DNA of 64,000 bases from Chaenocephalus aceratus (taxonomy: Eukaryota > Chordata > Actinopteri > Perciformes > Channichthyidae): NCBI GenBank assembly GCA_023974075.1, contig JAMFTG010000615.1, forward strand, positions 41,001-105,000. Reading direction: 5' to 3'. Positions 47,932 to 61,645 of the stretch are shown piece by piece; position 1 is the first letter of the stretch; every line of letters begins with the position of its first letter. Position numbers and translations under genes: made by a program. The notes under the pieces were generated by a model. It was not told the origin of the DNA. It made no database searches and was given only the letters and a program-made list of their open reading frames with translations.

Positions 47932-49126
47932 GCTGCTGCTAGCCCTTTGACTCATTGTGCTGCCAGCTGACCACCAGCCGGTCTCCTGTCCTTTCTGAAG
48001 GTCATAAAGAAGACGTTACTCGTGTAGATGACGTGTGTCCTCAGTGACCGGGGGGTTACTGAGGACACCACGAATTAGAGAACTGGTAGAAATGAATCTG
48101 ATCTGAATGTGAAACCTTCCTCCCTCTAAATATATCAAACACTAGGAAGTGATGCTCCTGACTGCCATTCAGGTTTAAGAAGATAATATTTGTTTTAAAC
48201 AATTCAAAACAATAAACAACAGCAACAGGCTCCGTAACCAAGGCAACGCTAGCCTAACATGTATGTTAACAGGTAAGATAGCTGTTCACACTATGTATAT
48301 TTAAATATGTATAAATTAAAGTGCATTTTGCATGATAGGAGACCTCTAACAGACGCTATCATCTCCAAATCTCCACATCGAACACGACCTCAACTCCAAC
48401 AGCCCGACGTTCTGCACACACCTGCTCACCACACGCGGTGCCGTAACCAGAACACGCTCCAAGAGTCCTTATAGTCGGACGCTGAGCGCATGTGTTCTGT
48501 GTTCTGGTTCTTCTCTCTGCGACGCTTCCACACACTGTGTACTCGCTCTCTGATTGGGCGCTGCACTCAGGAGGAATGTGGAGCATGATGTGTTTGGGTG
48601 ATGAATGCAGAACGCTAAAGAAACGCTTCATACGGCGAGGACATGAAACCCGGGAGTAGATGGACCGGCTCGTGCACGTTATGAAGAATCAGAAAGCGGA
48701 GATGTTTTAAATACGTGTCTTCGCTTTAGACGTCCAGCCCTACCTGTGAGTTAGGACTACATTGAATTGTAATGCACGACGACATAAACTAGTGTTCCCT
48801 TTATTTCCGTCTCCTTTCCAAACGTCTTCAGCACCTCAGTGTGTGGTGAGTGTGTGTGCAGCGAGGTTATTTGACATCGCCTGATTCCAGAAGTGTCCGT
48901 TGACGAGAGATTTCGAACATCAGAGGCTCGTGTGAACGCACGACCCTGAGTGCGCACGGAACAACAGGAAGATGCGCAGCTGGAAATGGTCTTTGTTTCT
49001 TTTACGACACGCCCAATCTTTCTTTAGCTATCGTCCATTGTATTGGTCAAACCATAACAATCCCCCCCCCTCATCTTAAACAACAACAGTCTTTCTCCCG
49101 CGCAGATTCGATAGAGCTCTCCAAAT
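47932..49126. other. Unassigned non-coding stretch
   Basis: No gene or element recognised. Confidence 0.35.
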
Positions 49127-49153
49127 ATTCAGATTTGACATTTGATGATGGAG

Positions 49154-49951
49154 CAGGGCCGGACTGGGACAATAAGTCAGGCCGGGAATTATACACCCAG
49201 CCAGGCCACTACCAGTTTTTTGTGCCATTTTGCTGGATTTATTTGTCAACTTTTACAGCGTTGCTGCCCGTAGTGATAGCCCTCTAAATCTACTACCCAA
49301 AAATAAACATATGGACATGGGTTACTATTTAAAAAATGAGCAAATCTATTTAGGAATCTATTCATGTGAACATATTTGAAGTGGGGGTGGACCTCAAATC
49401 CTATAGGGGGGTCCGGGGGCATGCTCCCCCGGTAAGATTTGTTTTTAAATGTTGGACTTAAATGCATCAATCTGGTGCACTTTGAGGGGGAGATAAAGAG
49501 ACTGCACCCATATGAAACAGAACTGTATACATTTAAAAAATCATAAACACATGGCCATAACCAATAACACATCATCCAATATGAAAAAACATTGAAACTT
49601 GTTTATTTGTTTTTGGTTAATTTATAGTTGTGAGTGTGTCTGTGCTCCTGAACCAGTCTCTCCTGTCTCCCTCCTCTCCCCCTGCTCCTCTCCCCCTCTC
49701 CCTCCTCTCCTCTCCCCTGCTCCTCTCCCCCCTCTCCCTCCTCTCCTCTCCCCCTGCTCCTCGTTGGCAGCAGCAAAGACTAGTTTTAGCTCTCAACAAG
49801 TTTTAATAGTTTATCTTGCCTTTTTTCACCTAGTTAACATTTTTTTTGTATTATTCATGCATATTTTACTAATCACTCCCCCCTCAAATGGAAATATGTG
49901 TTTACATTAATGGTGACCAAACCGTTCGAGACCCAATTCAGATTCAAATTT
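49154..49951. mobile_element. hAT-like element fragment between 27-bp direct repeats
   Basis: It starts CAGGGCCGGACTGGGACAA, a typical hAT end. Internal AGGGGGGTCCGGGGGCATGC and CATATGAAACAGAACTG match the 39.4 kb element. No matching right end is present. The 27 bp directly before it (49127-49153) recur directly after (49952-49978), much longer than an hAT duplication. Confidence 0.6.
49651..49762. repeat. CT-rich tandem (CTCCTCTCCCC)
   Basis: Imperfect repeats of CTCCTCTCCCCCTG-like units inside the hAT fragment. Confidence 0.92.
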
Positions 49952-50082
49952 ATTCAGATTTGACATTTGATGATGGAGTGTGATAAATGTGTTTGTTCCC
50001 AGGGTGTCAGACCACCTAATTCCCACCTAGGACCTCCATGAAGACACCAATTACAAACTAAATCTACTCAATACTTAAATAT

Positions 50083-50300
50083 TGTTTTTTCTGAATTTCG
50101 ATTTCTTTCAGAATTTCAACTTTTTCAGAATTTCGACTTCATCAGAATTTAGAATATTTTCTTTGATTACCATTTTTTTTCAGAATTTTTACTTTTCCAG
50201 AATTATTTTTAAAAATGTTCTAACATTTCCGAATTTGCACTTCTTTCATGATCTTGACTTTTTTCTGAACTTAAACTTTTTCTGACTATATATTCTTTTT
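50083..50300. repeat. Degenerate TTTCAGAATTTCGACTT repeats
   Basis: At least eight imperfect copies of a word of about 16-20 bp in T-rich DNA; short frames here are artefacts. Confidence 0.75.
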
Positions 50301-50789
50301 TTCTGTCTTTCACACAGATGCCAACAGGTTATGGATTTCTATGGCCACACACTGTCTGCAAACAACCCACTGCTCTAGACAAAAGACTCTGAACACGTAT
50401 CCAATAGTAACCGCACACATCACATGATCAGTAACTCCTCAGCTCATTGGGACCTGGGAACAGATGTGTTATTATTTAGTTTGAACCCAACACGTTCGAG
50501 CAGCAAAAACAACACAAAGAACCAACGCAAACCAACATTCAATTGTTAAAATGTACTGTGTTCTTTAATTAATATGTACATAGCCAACCCCCACCGTCCC
50601 CCCCAATAAAGAAAAAATTCAATGAATACTTTTTAATATATTTAGTAAGTTTTACAGTTTCTGTACAGGAGTGATGGTTTCAAGAAATTCACATCTAGGG
50701 CAGCAACACCATTTGTTAGGAACCAAGAACGAGCATAAATGGAGTGAACAAGAGGAATTAGCGAGGGGGGGGACACACAGCTCATGGGG

Positions 50790-51608
50790 GCTTTTACAGA
50801 AGCAGTTTATTGGGATAAACTATGTACAATACAAACCATTCTTACAAATTAGGCTCTAAGATATAGAATACATTACATTTGATATATTAAGTGACAATGA
50901 GCAAGCCCCATCCCCCACGCACGACCCGCTGACCGTCAGCCAATCAGGTGATCCGACATTCAATCAGCTGAGAATAAACTCCACAAACTTTTTTTTGACA
51001 GATTGACAGTTTTTATATCCAAGCGACATTTTCTCTCCTAATGGAGGAAGAAGATCTCCCTTTGCTAAACTCACATTTAAATCTCCTCGTCAGTCGCCTT
51101 GCAGGGTTTCCTAAACAATCCTGATTTTCATTTTTTATTCTTTTTAAATGAGGAAATAGTTTCCAGGATAAACTGCAGAGCGTCAATAGCACGGCCGAGG
51201 CAAACAGTCCAAATGTCCAGAGAGGCAATGTGTGTGAAACATGTGAAAACCTAGTTTCAAAATAAGTGAGAACTAAACATAAAGCAAACACGGGGGCGAC
51301 TAATAATGATAACAATCGGAACAAACAGGACAATTCGTCCCGCTATCTACACATCCGACAAAACTGAACTCGAGAATCAATTCTAACGGTCGTTTTTTTT
51401 GCAGATGTCAGTCCTTTGTAGCAGCTGTAGACTGTTTAAAGTAACCGTTCTCCGCAGGATTCTAGACGTCACGTTGGGTAATCGGTCGGGGGTTTGACTC
51501 TCTCGTTGTGGACATGTTTAGGGACAGTTCGGCTAAAACGCTCCTCTCTGGGATGGGTCGAAGCTCCAGTCCGCGCTCCACTGGTCCACTTTTCCCACTT
51601 TTTGCTCG
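50790..51608 (-). other. nxph1: Likely nxph1 3' UTR with candidate poly(A) signals
   Basis: Sequence directly downstream of the stop on the minus strand has no open frame of interest. AATAAA hexamers on the minus strand lie at 51139-51134 and 50811-50806, so a UTR of roughly 0.5-0.8 kb is plausible. The end is inferred; no transcript data are available. Confidence 0.4.
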
Positions 51609-54420
<2,812 letters not shown>

Positions 54421-54457
54421 AGTGTTGGAAGAAGTACTTAGATACTTAAGTATTTAA

Positions 54458-55407
54458 TAGGGGTGGAACGGTTCACAGAAGTCACGGTTCGGTTCGTACC
54501 TCGGTTTGGAGGTCATGGTTCGGTACGGTTCGGTACAACAACAACAAAGCAAAAAAAAGTCCCAAATGCATAATTCCAGGTTTGTTGTTATTTACTTTTG
54601 AACAGTAGAGCAAGTTTCAGTCTCAAAATAACGAACTCTGACATTTTGAATAATTAATGTATTAAACAGTTAAAAACAAACCACACACTCAGATGGCCAT
54701 AGTATCTATAATGGCTGATGTCAAACTAAAAGGTTTCATCAAGCTGTAAAACTAAAAAGAATGTCTTGCATCATAAATAATAAGAAAGTGTTTCCAGAGC
54801 GCAAAGTCGTTGAAGAACATGCCAAAAGCTTCAGTTATTTATGTTGGTCTCTCGGCTCTCATGTCTATTGGCTTCTTAAAGACAGCGGGATCAGCTGTTG
54901 TCTTTTGCCAGGCTCCGGTGATTGGCAAATCTGGGTGATGCCTTCTGATATGATGTAGCATGTTTGTGTTGTCATTAGCATACCGCACCGCTATCGAACA
55001 ACGCCGACGCACCGTCCTCTTCCGATCCACCACTCGCACACCTCATCGTTATTGTAGTCCACAGGGAACCTGAAATGTTCCCACACAGCTGATTTGAAAG
55101 AAGCAGGTGGGTTCTAGCTCCTGTGTGTTATCTGAACTCATACTAACTTTTCTTCTTCTTGTATTTAGTTCGTTTTGTTGTTGTGTTTCTTCTTGTTCTT
55201 CAGTTGTTGTTTCAGGGCGGCTGGCAAACAGCTTTTAGGCGCAATACCGCCCCTTGGATTATATATAGTGTAGTGGATGCTGCCCTGAAGGAAAGACTTT
55301 TTTCCCACTCGTAAAAAAAGGCGTATTCGCCGTGTGACTGCATGTGCCGAACCGTGACGTCCGAACCGTGACGGTACGGGACGAATACGGATACCGTTAC
55401 ACCCCTA
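54458..55407 (-). mobile_element. hAT-like element, 950 bp, with BED zinc-finger remnant
   Basis: The left end TAGGGGTGGAACGGTT and right end AACGGTATCC...-type CCGTTACACCCCTA are inverted. The 8-bp duplications GTATTTAA (54450-54457) and GTACTTAA (55408-55415) match at 7 of 8. On the minus strand, 54,839-55,039 encodes residues resembling a BED zinc finger of hAT transposases (YANDNTNMLHHIRRHHPDL). Most of the transposase is deleted. The element sits inside a fragment of the GTACTTAAGTA-type repeat, whose start CAGTGTTGGAAGAAGTACT is at 54,419. Confidence 0.88.
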
Positions 55408-55415
55408 GTACTTAA

Positions 55416-56090
55416 GTACAAGTACCAAGGCCGTAAAGTGTTCCTATTCTGCTCATGTCCAGCTTGATATTAGAATCTCGTGCCTCTTCAACAACGGTCA
55501 AAACTGATTCATCAAATTCACTCAAACCAAGTGCAGACATCGCGCTGAGCATCCTCCACGAGCTTCGGGTTTCACGGAAATGAGTTCATTTAAGAGAAGG
55601 ACGATATTCAGAGTGTTGAATATCAACCAGTTCCTCTCGACTGGAGGAAAGAGACGCCTCTGAGCTGAAGAGGGTCTCAGGGTCTATCTTTAGCTCGGCG
55701 TGAGGAGACGCTCTCAGCAATCACCGTCTCTTCACGCAGGCGAGCCGGCCCCTCGCCGTGGAGGGATCACGTCGGATGGATTATGATAATGTGACTTCCT
55801 GTTTCTCCGCACATTCAAAGGAACTGATTAAAACACGAGCGTTGAACTGGAGAGGAAACACTTCAGACGCTCTTAAGGGAATCAGATGTATGTTTAAATG
55901 AATGACTTGTGCATGCAGTCTGCTGCAGAAACAACACGCTCTGAAGCCAACACACTCTGAAGCCAACCAGCAGGCCACTCCTCCTTTAGTCTCTTTTAAT
56001 CCAGCATTGGGAAGACTTTGAAAGAAGACAGGATGTGTTTGACCTACATCGTCTAGTAAGTGGACGTTAGTATGCAGTTCAATGAGTAAG
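55416..56090. other. Unassigned non-coding stretch
   Basis: No gene or element recognised. Confidence 0.35.
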
Positions 56091-56412
56091 AAAGGTGGTC
56101 GGTAAGTATGAGCGTACTTCAATAAGCAACCAAGTAAGTACACAAGTAACCAGGGAAGCAAGCAAGTAGATAAGCAAGTAGGTAAGTATGTAAGGAAGTA
56201 AGGAAGTAAGTAAGCAAGTAGATAAGCAAGTAGGAAAGTATGTAAGGAAGGAAGTAAGCAAGTAGGTAAGCAAGTAGGTAAGTATGTAAGTAAGTAAGGC
56301 AGTATGTAAGGAAGTAAGTAAGCGAGTAGGTAAGTTAGTATATAAGAAGATAAGTAGGTACGTAAGCAAGTATGTGAGAAAGTAATTAAGTACGCAGGTA
56401 TGTTGGTACGTA
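56091..56412. repeat. Degenerate (AAGT/AAGC)n tetranucleotide tract
   Basis: GTAAGTAAGCAAGTAGGTAA-type words; the leucine- and tyrosine-rich minus-strand frame over it is an artefact. Confidence 0.93.
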
Positions 56413-56800
56413 GGTGAGTGGTCCTGTTTGTGTAGTTCAGGCTTTGGCCCCGGATGTTTCACTGAGGTTAGGAAAGGAGGTTTAGGAAACGCCCCGATGT
56501 GATTCCTCTGTGTGTAGGCTGGACTCTCCTCTCTGCAGACGGACATGTTTATCTGCCTCAGGCATCCTGCAGCAGGGTTTCTGGGCCGGGGGCCAGTTGG
56601 GGGCTTTGTTGGAACCTGGAGCTGCCAGCTGCAGCCCTTCACCTGAGGGACGGTGCATCTGGTGAGCAGAACCTGAAACCTGGCCAGAACCGTCTCAGAT
56701 TCTGAGGAACATCCAGACTGACATCCAGACAGCATCTGGACGCCTGCAGGCAGGACGTCTCTGCACCACACTTCTCTACTGGTGACCACACACACCACAC
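56413..56800. other. Unassigned unique DNA
   Basis: No gene or element recognised between the tetranucleotide tract and the retroelement tail. Confidence 0.35.
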
Positions 56801-56809
56801 ATGGATATT

Positions 56810-56975
56810 TCTTACGTTTTAATGCTATTTTATTTCAATTTGAGACGTTTACATTTTGGATTGTTTATTTCTAGTCTTCTAATTTCTCTAATGTGCGACA
56901 CCTTGTGTTTTTATGCTGCAATGCAAACATTTCCCACATTGGGATCAATAAAGTACTTCTTATCTTCTTCTCTTA
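56810..56975 (+). repeat. Retroelement 3' end, plus orientation
   Basis: It ends ATTGGGATCAATAAAGTACT followed by TCTTATCTTC; sister copies are reversed at 12,066 and 44,689. Confidence 0.65.
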
Positions 56976-57039
56976 TCCTGAGGAGCTCTCTCACAATCTC
57001 AGATTTAAAAAGTGTTTGGAGTGGTCAATAGTATCGCTC

Positions 57040-57175
57040 CATATTAATAATAATAATAATAATACATTTTATTTTTTAGGCGCCTTTCATGACACCCAAG
57101 GACACCGTACAATTAAAAAATAAAAAAATAAATAAAAAAATAACTAATTAAAAAATAAAAGCTAAGAGGCAACAG
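57040..57175 (-). repeat. LINE-type 3' tail, minus orientation
   Basis: (AAT)n then GGCGCCTTTCATGACACCCA, related to 386-490 and, more weakly, to 62,520-62,570. Confidence 0.55.
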
Positions 57176-57182
57176 AACAAGA

Positions 57183-57322
57183 TAAAAATATTGTGAGTGA
57201 GTTAGTTAGTACACGAGAAAGCACGTAAGTAAGTGAACAAGTAAGCGAGTACACAATCAAGTAAGTAAACAATGAAGAGAGTGAGTAAGTTAAAAAGTCA
57301 GTATGTAGGTAGGTACGTGTAC
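57183..57322. repeat. Degenerate AAGT/GAGT tetranucleotide tract
   Basis: Same style as 56,091-56,412, shorter and more decayed. Confidence 0.8.
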
Positions 57323-57650
57323 TCGATATTGTGACGATGTAGTCAATCAATCAATTTATCCAATATATTGCCCAATATTTCAAAGTACACATTTGTCTCC
57401 AGAGGATCTACAGTTCGTAAATAAACCCTCTGTCCTTAGACCCTCGCAGTAACTAGGACATCATGTTATAAAGCTCAGAGAGAAGAGGACCCCTCCCCCC
57501 AGGTGACACAAAGTAAGTCTAAATGATAGAAAATATCCTGTGCTTATATATTAATAGAGAAAGAAGAATGGATGTCAACAATCTCCCAAGGACCGCTCAG
57601 GAGACCATATAGTTATATTGACTATTTGTGCTTTTAAAACATATGTTTGT
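57323..57650. other. Unassigned non-coding stretch
   Basis: No gene or element recognised. Confidence 0.35.
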
Positions 57651-57658
57651 ATTATTAT

Positions 57659-58450
57659 GAGAGCCGGGACTCGATTAAAAAAATGAATCTAATTAATTCG
57701 AGGCTTTGTAATTAATTAATCAAAATTAATCGCATTCTTAATCAAATATACATATTTGACCTGAGAACAGTGAGAAGCAGTTTCCACATGGATGTGACTC
57801 CAGGTGGTCGACAGTGGAGTGCAGTCCAGAGAGCAGGGAGCTGGTTATTCTCTCAGACGTGGACTCACTGATCCTGGCCCTGAAACCAGTCAGTCTGGTT
57901 GAGTGTGGGTTGGGTCAGGGTGTGGTTCCTTGCACTCGGAGTCGGGCTAACGTCCACGCTAGCTGCTACATGCTAACTGCTACATGCTAGCTGCTACATG
58001 CTAACTGCTACATGCTAGCTGCTACATGCTAGCTGCTACATGCTAGCTGCTACACACTAGCTGCTACATGCTAGCTGCTACATGCTTTGCATTTAGGATG
58101 ATACTTTAGGCTTGATGAGCTGCGGCTCTTATCGACGCTTCCATCCGTCCGTTTCTTAAAACAAAATGTCCCATCCACGGGGCCGACCAAAGCGGTCTCA
58201 TCAGCTTGTTCGTTCATGTTTGACTATTGTTCACCGTGGTTTGTTGTTGTTTGAAGTCCCATGCTGAAGTCATGAACGTTAGTTGGTGCTCCAGTATAAT
58301 CGGTACGCCTGAAACTCATCCAGTGAGAAACGTTCCGCTGTGCAAAAATAAGTGCGATTAAAGTGCGATTAAAATGCGTTAAGTTTTTTTAACGCGTTCA
58401 TTTTTGTGTAATTAATTAATCTGAATTAACGCGTTAAAGTCCCGGCCCTA
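57659..58450. mobile_element. hAT-like element, 792 bp, perfect TSD
   Basis: The left end GAGAGCCGGGACT is inverted relative to the right end AGTCCCGGCCCTA. The duplication ATTATTAT lies at 57651-57658 and 58451-58458. The ends are rich in AATTAATTAAT and AACGCGTTAA words. It includes the GCTAGCTGCTACAT tandem. No transposase. Confidence 0.9.
57957..58087. repeat. 14-bp tandem GCTAGCTGCTACAT
   Basis: About 9 copies with GCTAAC and ACACTAGC variants, inside the hAT element. Confidence 0.95.
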
Positions 58451-58458
58451 ATTATTAT

Positions 58459-58955
58459 GAATCATGTCTTGATTTGAACAATCTGAATAAGAGCTTGAAT
58501 TCAGCAGACAAGGTTAACACAACAGCCATGAGGACGGACACTGTGCTTCGCTCGATAGCCAAGAGCAAGGATCCGACCCTAACCCCAACGCTGACCCAAT
58601 CACAAATACTACCAGAAGAAACACACGTGTCATCCCATGACTAGCAGGTCACTGGTAGGCTACCAAGAGTGTGTATCTGAGAGGCCAGCCCCGATCCAAC
58701 CTGTTCAACAAAGTCCTCGTCTAATTAGATCCACTCATACAGACGCTCTTGATATTTTCTCCAGTCGTCTCCACAAGAAAAAACTAAAATGCATCCATTT
58801 TCAAACAATCACGAACAGCTGCAACGTGGATACACACTTCCAGGTCCTTCCACAGGACAAAGAGAGAAGACAACCACCTCACCTGGACCCACGATACATC
58901 TCACATCTCAAACCAATGTCACCCTAACGCAAATCAATCAAACCCAAATCAATCT
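58459..58955. other. Unassigned non-coding stretch
   Basis: No gene. Towards the right the words AATCAATCAAACCC and CAAATCAATCTAACCC lead into the next array. Confidence 0.35.
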
Positions 58956-58963
58956 AACCCAAA

Positions 58964-60138
58964 TGAATGCTACCCTAACCGCTGCCAACCCTGCTAACCG
59001 ATGCTAACCCCTGCTAACCCCTGCTAACCCTGCTAACCGCTGCTAACCCTGCTAACCCCTGCTAACCGCTGCTAACCCCTGCTAACCCTGCTAACCGATG
59101 CTAACCCCTGCTAACCCCTGCTAACCCTGCTAACCGCTGCTAACCCTGCTAACCCCTGCTAACCGCTGCTAACCCTGCTAACCCCTGCTAACCCTGCTAA
59201 CCCCTGCTAACCCCTGCTAACCCTGCTAACCCTGCTAACCCCTGCTAACCGCTGCTAACCGCTGCTAACCCTGCTAACCCTGCTAACCCTGCTAACCGCT
59301 GCTAACCCCTGCTAACCCCTGCTAACCGCTGCTAACCGCTGCTAACCCTGCTAACCCCTGCTAACCCCTGCTAACCGCTGCTAACCCTGCTAACCGCTGC
59401 TAACCCTGCTAACCCTGCTAACCCCTGCTAACCCCTGCTAACCGCTGCTAACTCCTGCTAACCCTGCTAACCCCTGCTAACCGCTGCTAACCCTGCTAAC
59501 CCCTGCTAACCGCTGCTAACCCCTGCTAACAGCTGCTAACCCCTGCTAACCGCTGCTAACCCCTGCTAACCCTGCTAACCCCTGCTAACCCTGCTAACCG
59601 CTGCTAACCCCTGCTAACCGCTGCTAACCCCTGCTAACCCCTGCTAACCGCTGCTAACCCCTGCTAACTCTGCTAACCCCTGCTAACCCTGCTAACCCCT
59701 GCTAACCCCTGCTAACCGCTGCTAACTCCTGCTAACCCTGCTAACCCCTGCTAACCGCTGCTAACCCTGCTAACCCCTGCTAACCGCTGCTAACCCCTGC
59801 TAACAGCTGCTAACCCCTGCTAACCGCTGCTAACCCCTGCTAACCCTGCTAACCCTTGCTAACCCTGCTAACCGCTGCTAACCCCTGCTAACCGCTGCTA
59901 ACCCCTGCTAACCGCTGCTAACCCCTGCTAACCCTGCTAACCGCTGCTAACCCCTGCTAACCTCTGCTAACCCCTGCTAACCCTGCTAACCCTGCTAACC
60001 CTGCTAACCCTGCTAACCCTGTTACCCCTGCTAACCCTGCTAACCCTGCTACCCCTGCTAACCCTGCTAACCCTGCTAACCCTGCTAACCCCTGCTAACC
60101 CTGCTAACCCTGCTAACCCTGCTAACCCCTGCTAACCC
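58964..60138. repeat. 9/10-bp telomere-like minisatellite
   Basis: Mixed units GCTAACCCT (9), GCTAACCCCT (10) and GCTAACCGCT (10), about 120 copies. On the minus strand each unit reads AGGGTTAGC or AGGGGTTAGC, containing a permuted TTAGGG. Two segments, about 59,400-59,590 and 59,650-59,850, look like a higher-order duplication (both carry CTAACTCCTG and CTAACAGCTG variants). Confidence 0.97.
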
Positions 60139-60528
60139 CTCTGATCGTGCACAGGATGATGTTCAGAAGAGTCTGTCTCACTGTTTCTAAAGGAAGTCTG
60201 AGTGCAGAATATAAAAACCCAGAGTGCCGCCGATGGGACGCTTCATGGAGGATTAATTCATGTAAGCTGTGCTGGAAGCTCGGTGCCGTTAAAGACAATA
60301 AGGAGACAATCATTTCATGGCTTTAATTACCAACTGTGACGGAGCTCTCGAATTCATCACAAATGTTTGTATTGTGTTCACACGGAGAACAGAGATATCT
60401 GGGAGGAAGTGAGGGACTTTCAAGCAGGCGTATAAGCTCATAAAGTAGCCGCTTTACAGCTCCAACGGTCTTTGGCTCTAAATATCGAAACGATTTAAAA
60501 ACTGAAGAAGAGCAACAGTGATTCTTTG
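60139..60528. promoter_or_regulatory. Unique DNA, candidate conserved non-coding block
   Basis: 60,290-60,370 holds AAAGACAATAAGGAGACAAT and GGCTTTAATTACC (SOX-like and homeodomain-like words). Repeat-free. Inferred only. Confidence 0.25.
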
Positions 60529-60627
60529 GCTTGCTTCACCTCCTTGGCTTGCTTCACCTCCTTGGCTTGCTTCACCTCCTTGGCTTGCTTCACCTCCTTG
60601 GCTTGCTTCACCTCCTTGGCTTCACTC
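60529..60627. repeat. 18-bp tandem repeat
   Basis: Unit TTGGCTTGCTTCACCTCC, about 5.4 perfect copies. Confidence 0.97.
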
Positions 60628-60710
60628 AGACTGATATAAAACACAGTGAAGCCGTCCTTCAGAGAGCTCAGCTGTTCCCTGTCACAGGTCATTTAACACA
60701 GTGTGTGAGC

Positions 60711-60713
<3 letters not shown>

Positions 60714-60758
<45 letters not shown>
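60714..60758. repeat. (GT)n microsatellite
   Basis: Uninterrupted GT run. Confidence 0.97.
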
Positions 60759-60761
<3 letters not shown>

Positions 60762-60958
60762 AAGCTGTGACGAGCAAGCCAAGATAATGTATCTGAGGAA
60801 GTGTCCCAACACCACTCTGCTTTTTGTCTGAGGAAATGATAAAGTGTGCAAACTGCTTATACATCTGCATGTCTGTGGAGATCCATTAAGATATATGTAA
60901 TAACTTTCAGAGTTCTAGAACAATTGTCTGTTTAGCAACCTGTTAACCGGTACAAAAG
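60759..60958. other. Unassigned short non-coding stretch
   Basis: No gene or element recognised. Confidence 0.35.
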
Positions 60959-60959
60959 G

Positions 60960-61502
60960 TCCGCACACATAACCCCCATACTTGAAAAACTACACTGGCT
61001 CCCAGTCCACTACAGGATCCAGTTCAAGGTTCTGCTCCTCACGGACAGAGCCCTGAATACCTCTGTGACCTCATCCGTACCCAGACATCTACCCGCTCCC
61101 TCCGCTCCAGCTCCTCTTCTCTACATCCCCCGCACACGTCTCCGAACAATGGGAGACCGAGCCTTCTGCTCGTTCGCCCCGCGCCTCTGGAACTCCCTCC
61201 CAGATCAGCTGAGATCTGCCCCTTCCACCGAGGTCTTCAAAACCGGCCTTAAGACCCTCTTCTTTCGGCAGGCCTTCCAATAAACTTTGAGCACGGTACA
61301 CCTGGAGTACTGCCATTTTTATCGCTATCTCCGACTTTTATTTGTGTACTCTATTTTATATTTTATTTTTTGATTTCTTATTATTATTACAATTATTTGT
61401 TTAATCTCTCAAAGCGTATCAGTATCCCTTGTTGTGAAGCACTTCGAGATTTGTCTTGGCAGATGAGAAGCGCTATATAAATTAAATATATTATATTATT
61501 AA
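60960..61502 (+). mobile_element. L2/CR1-like LINE 3' end with decayed ORF2 C-terminus
   Basis: Translated with frame shifts, it reads LEKLHWLPVHYRIQFKVLLL, then PRTRLRTMGDRAFCSFAPRL, WNSLPDQLRSAPSTEVFKTG, LKTLFFRQAFQ. These are the usual final motifs of this LINE clade. A 3' tail GAAGCGCTATATAAATTAAA follows. It is a different subfamily from the 37.9 kb copy. Non-functional. Confidence 0.8.
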
Positions 61503-61503
61503 G

Positions 61504-61520
61504 CCCCCCCCCCCCCCCTC
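61504..61520. repeat. Poly-C run
   Basis: Run of about 16 C (61505-61519), interrupted only at the edges. Confidence 0.9.
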
Positions 61521-61645
61521 GACACTGTTTCAAAACACAAGTCTCATAGGAAGCATCTAAATGACCCCTGAGCGAAAGATGCTAATGCACGGTCTTGGCT
61601 ATGCGGCCGTCTCACACACACACATTACCAGATAAGGAGTGTGTG

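Noticed and set aside
56079..56798. 239-codon Leu/Tyr-rich frame that looks like a membrane protein
   Set aside because: Generated by AAGT/AAGC tetranucleotide repeats on the opposite strand.
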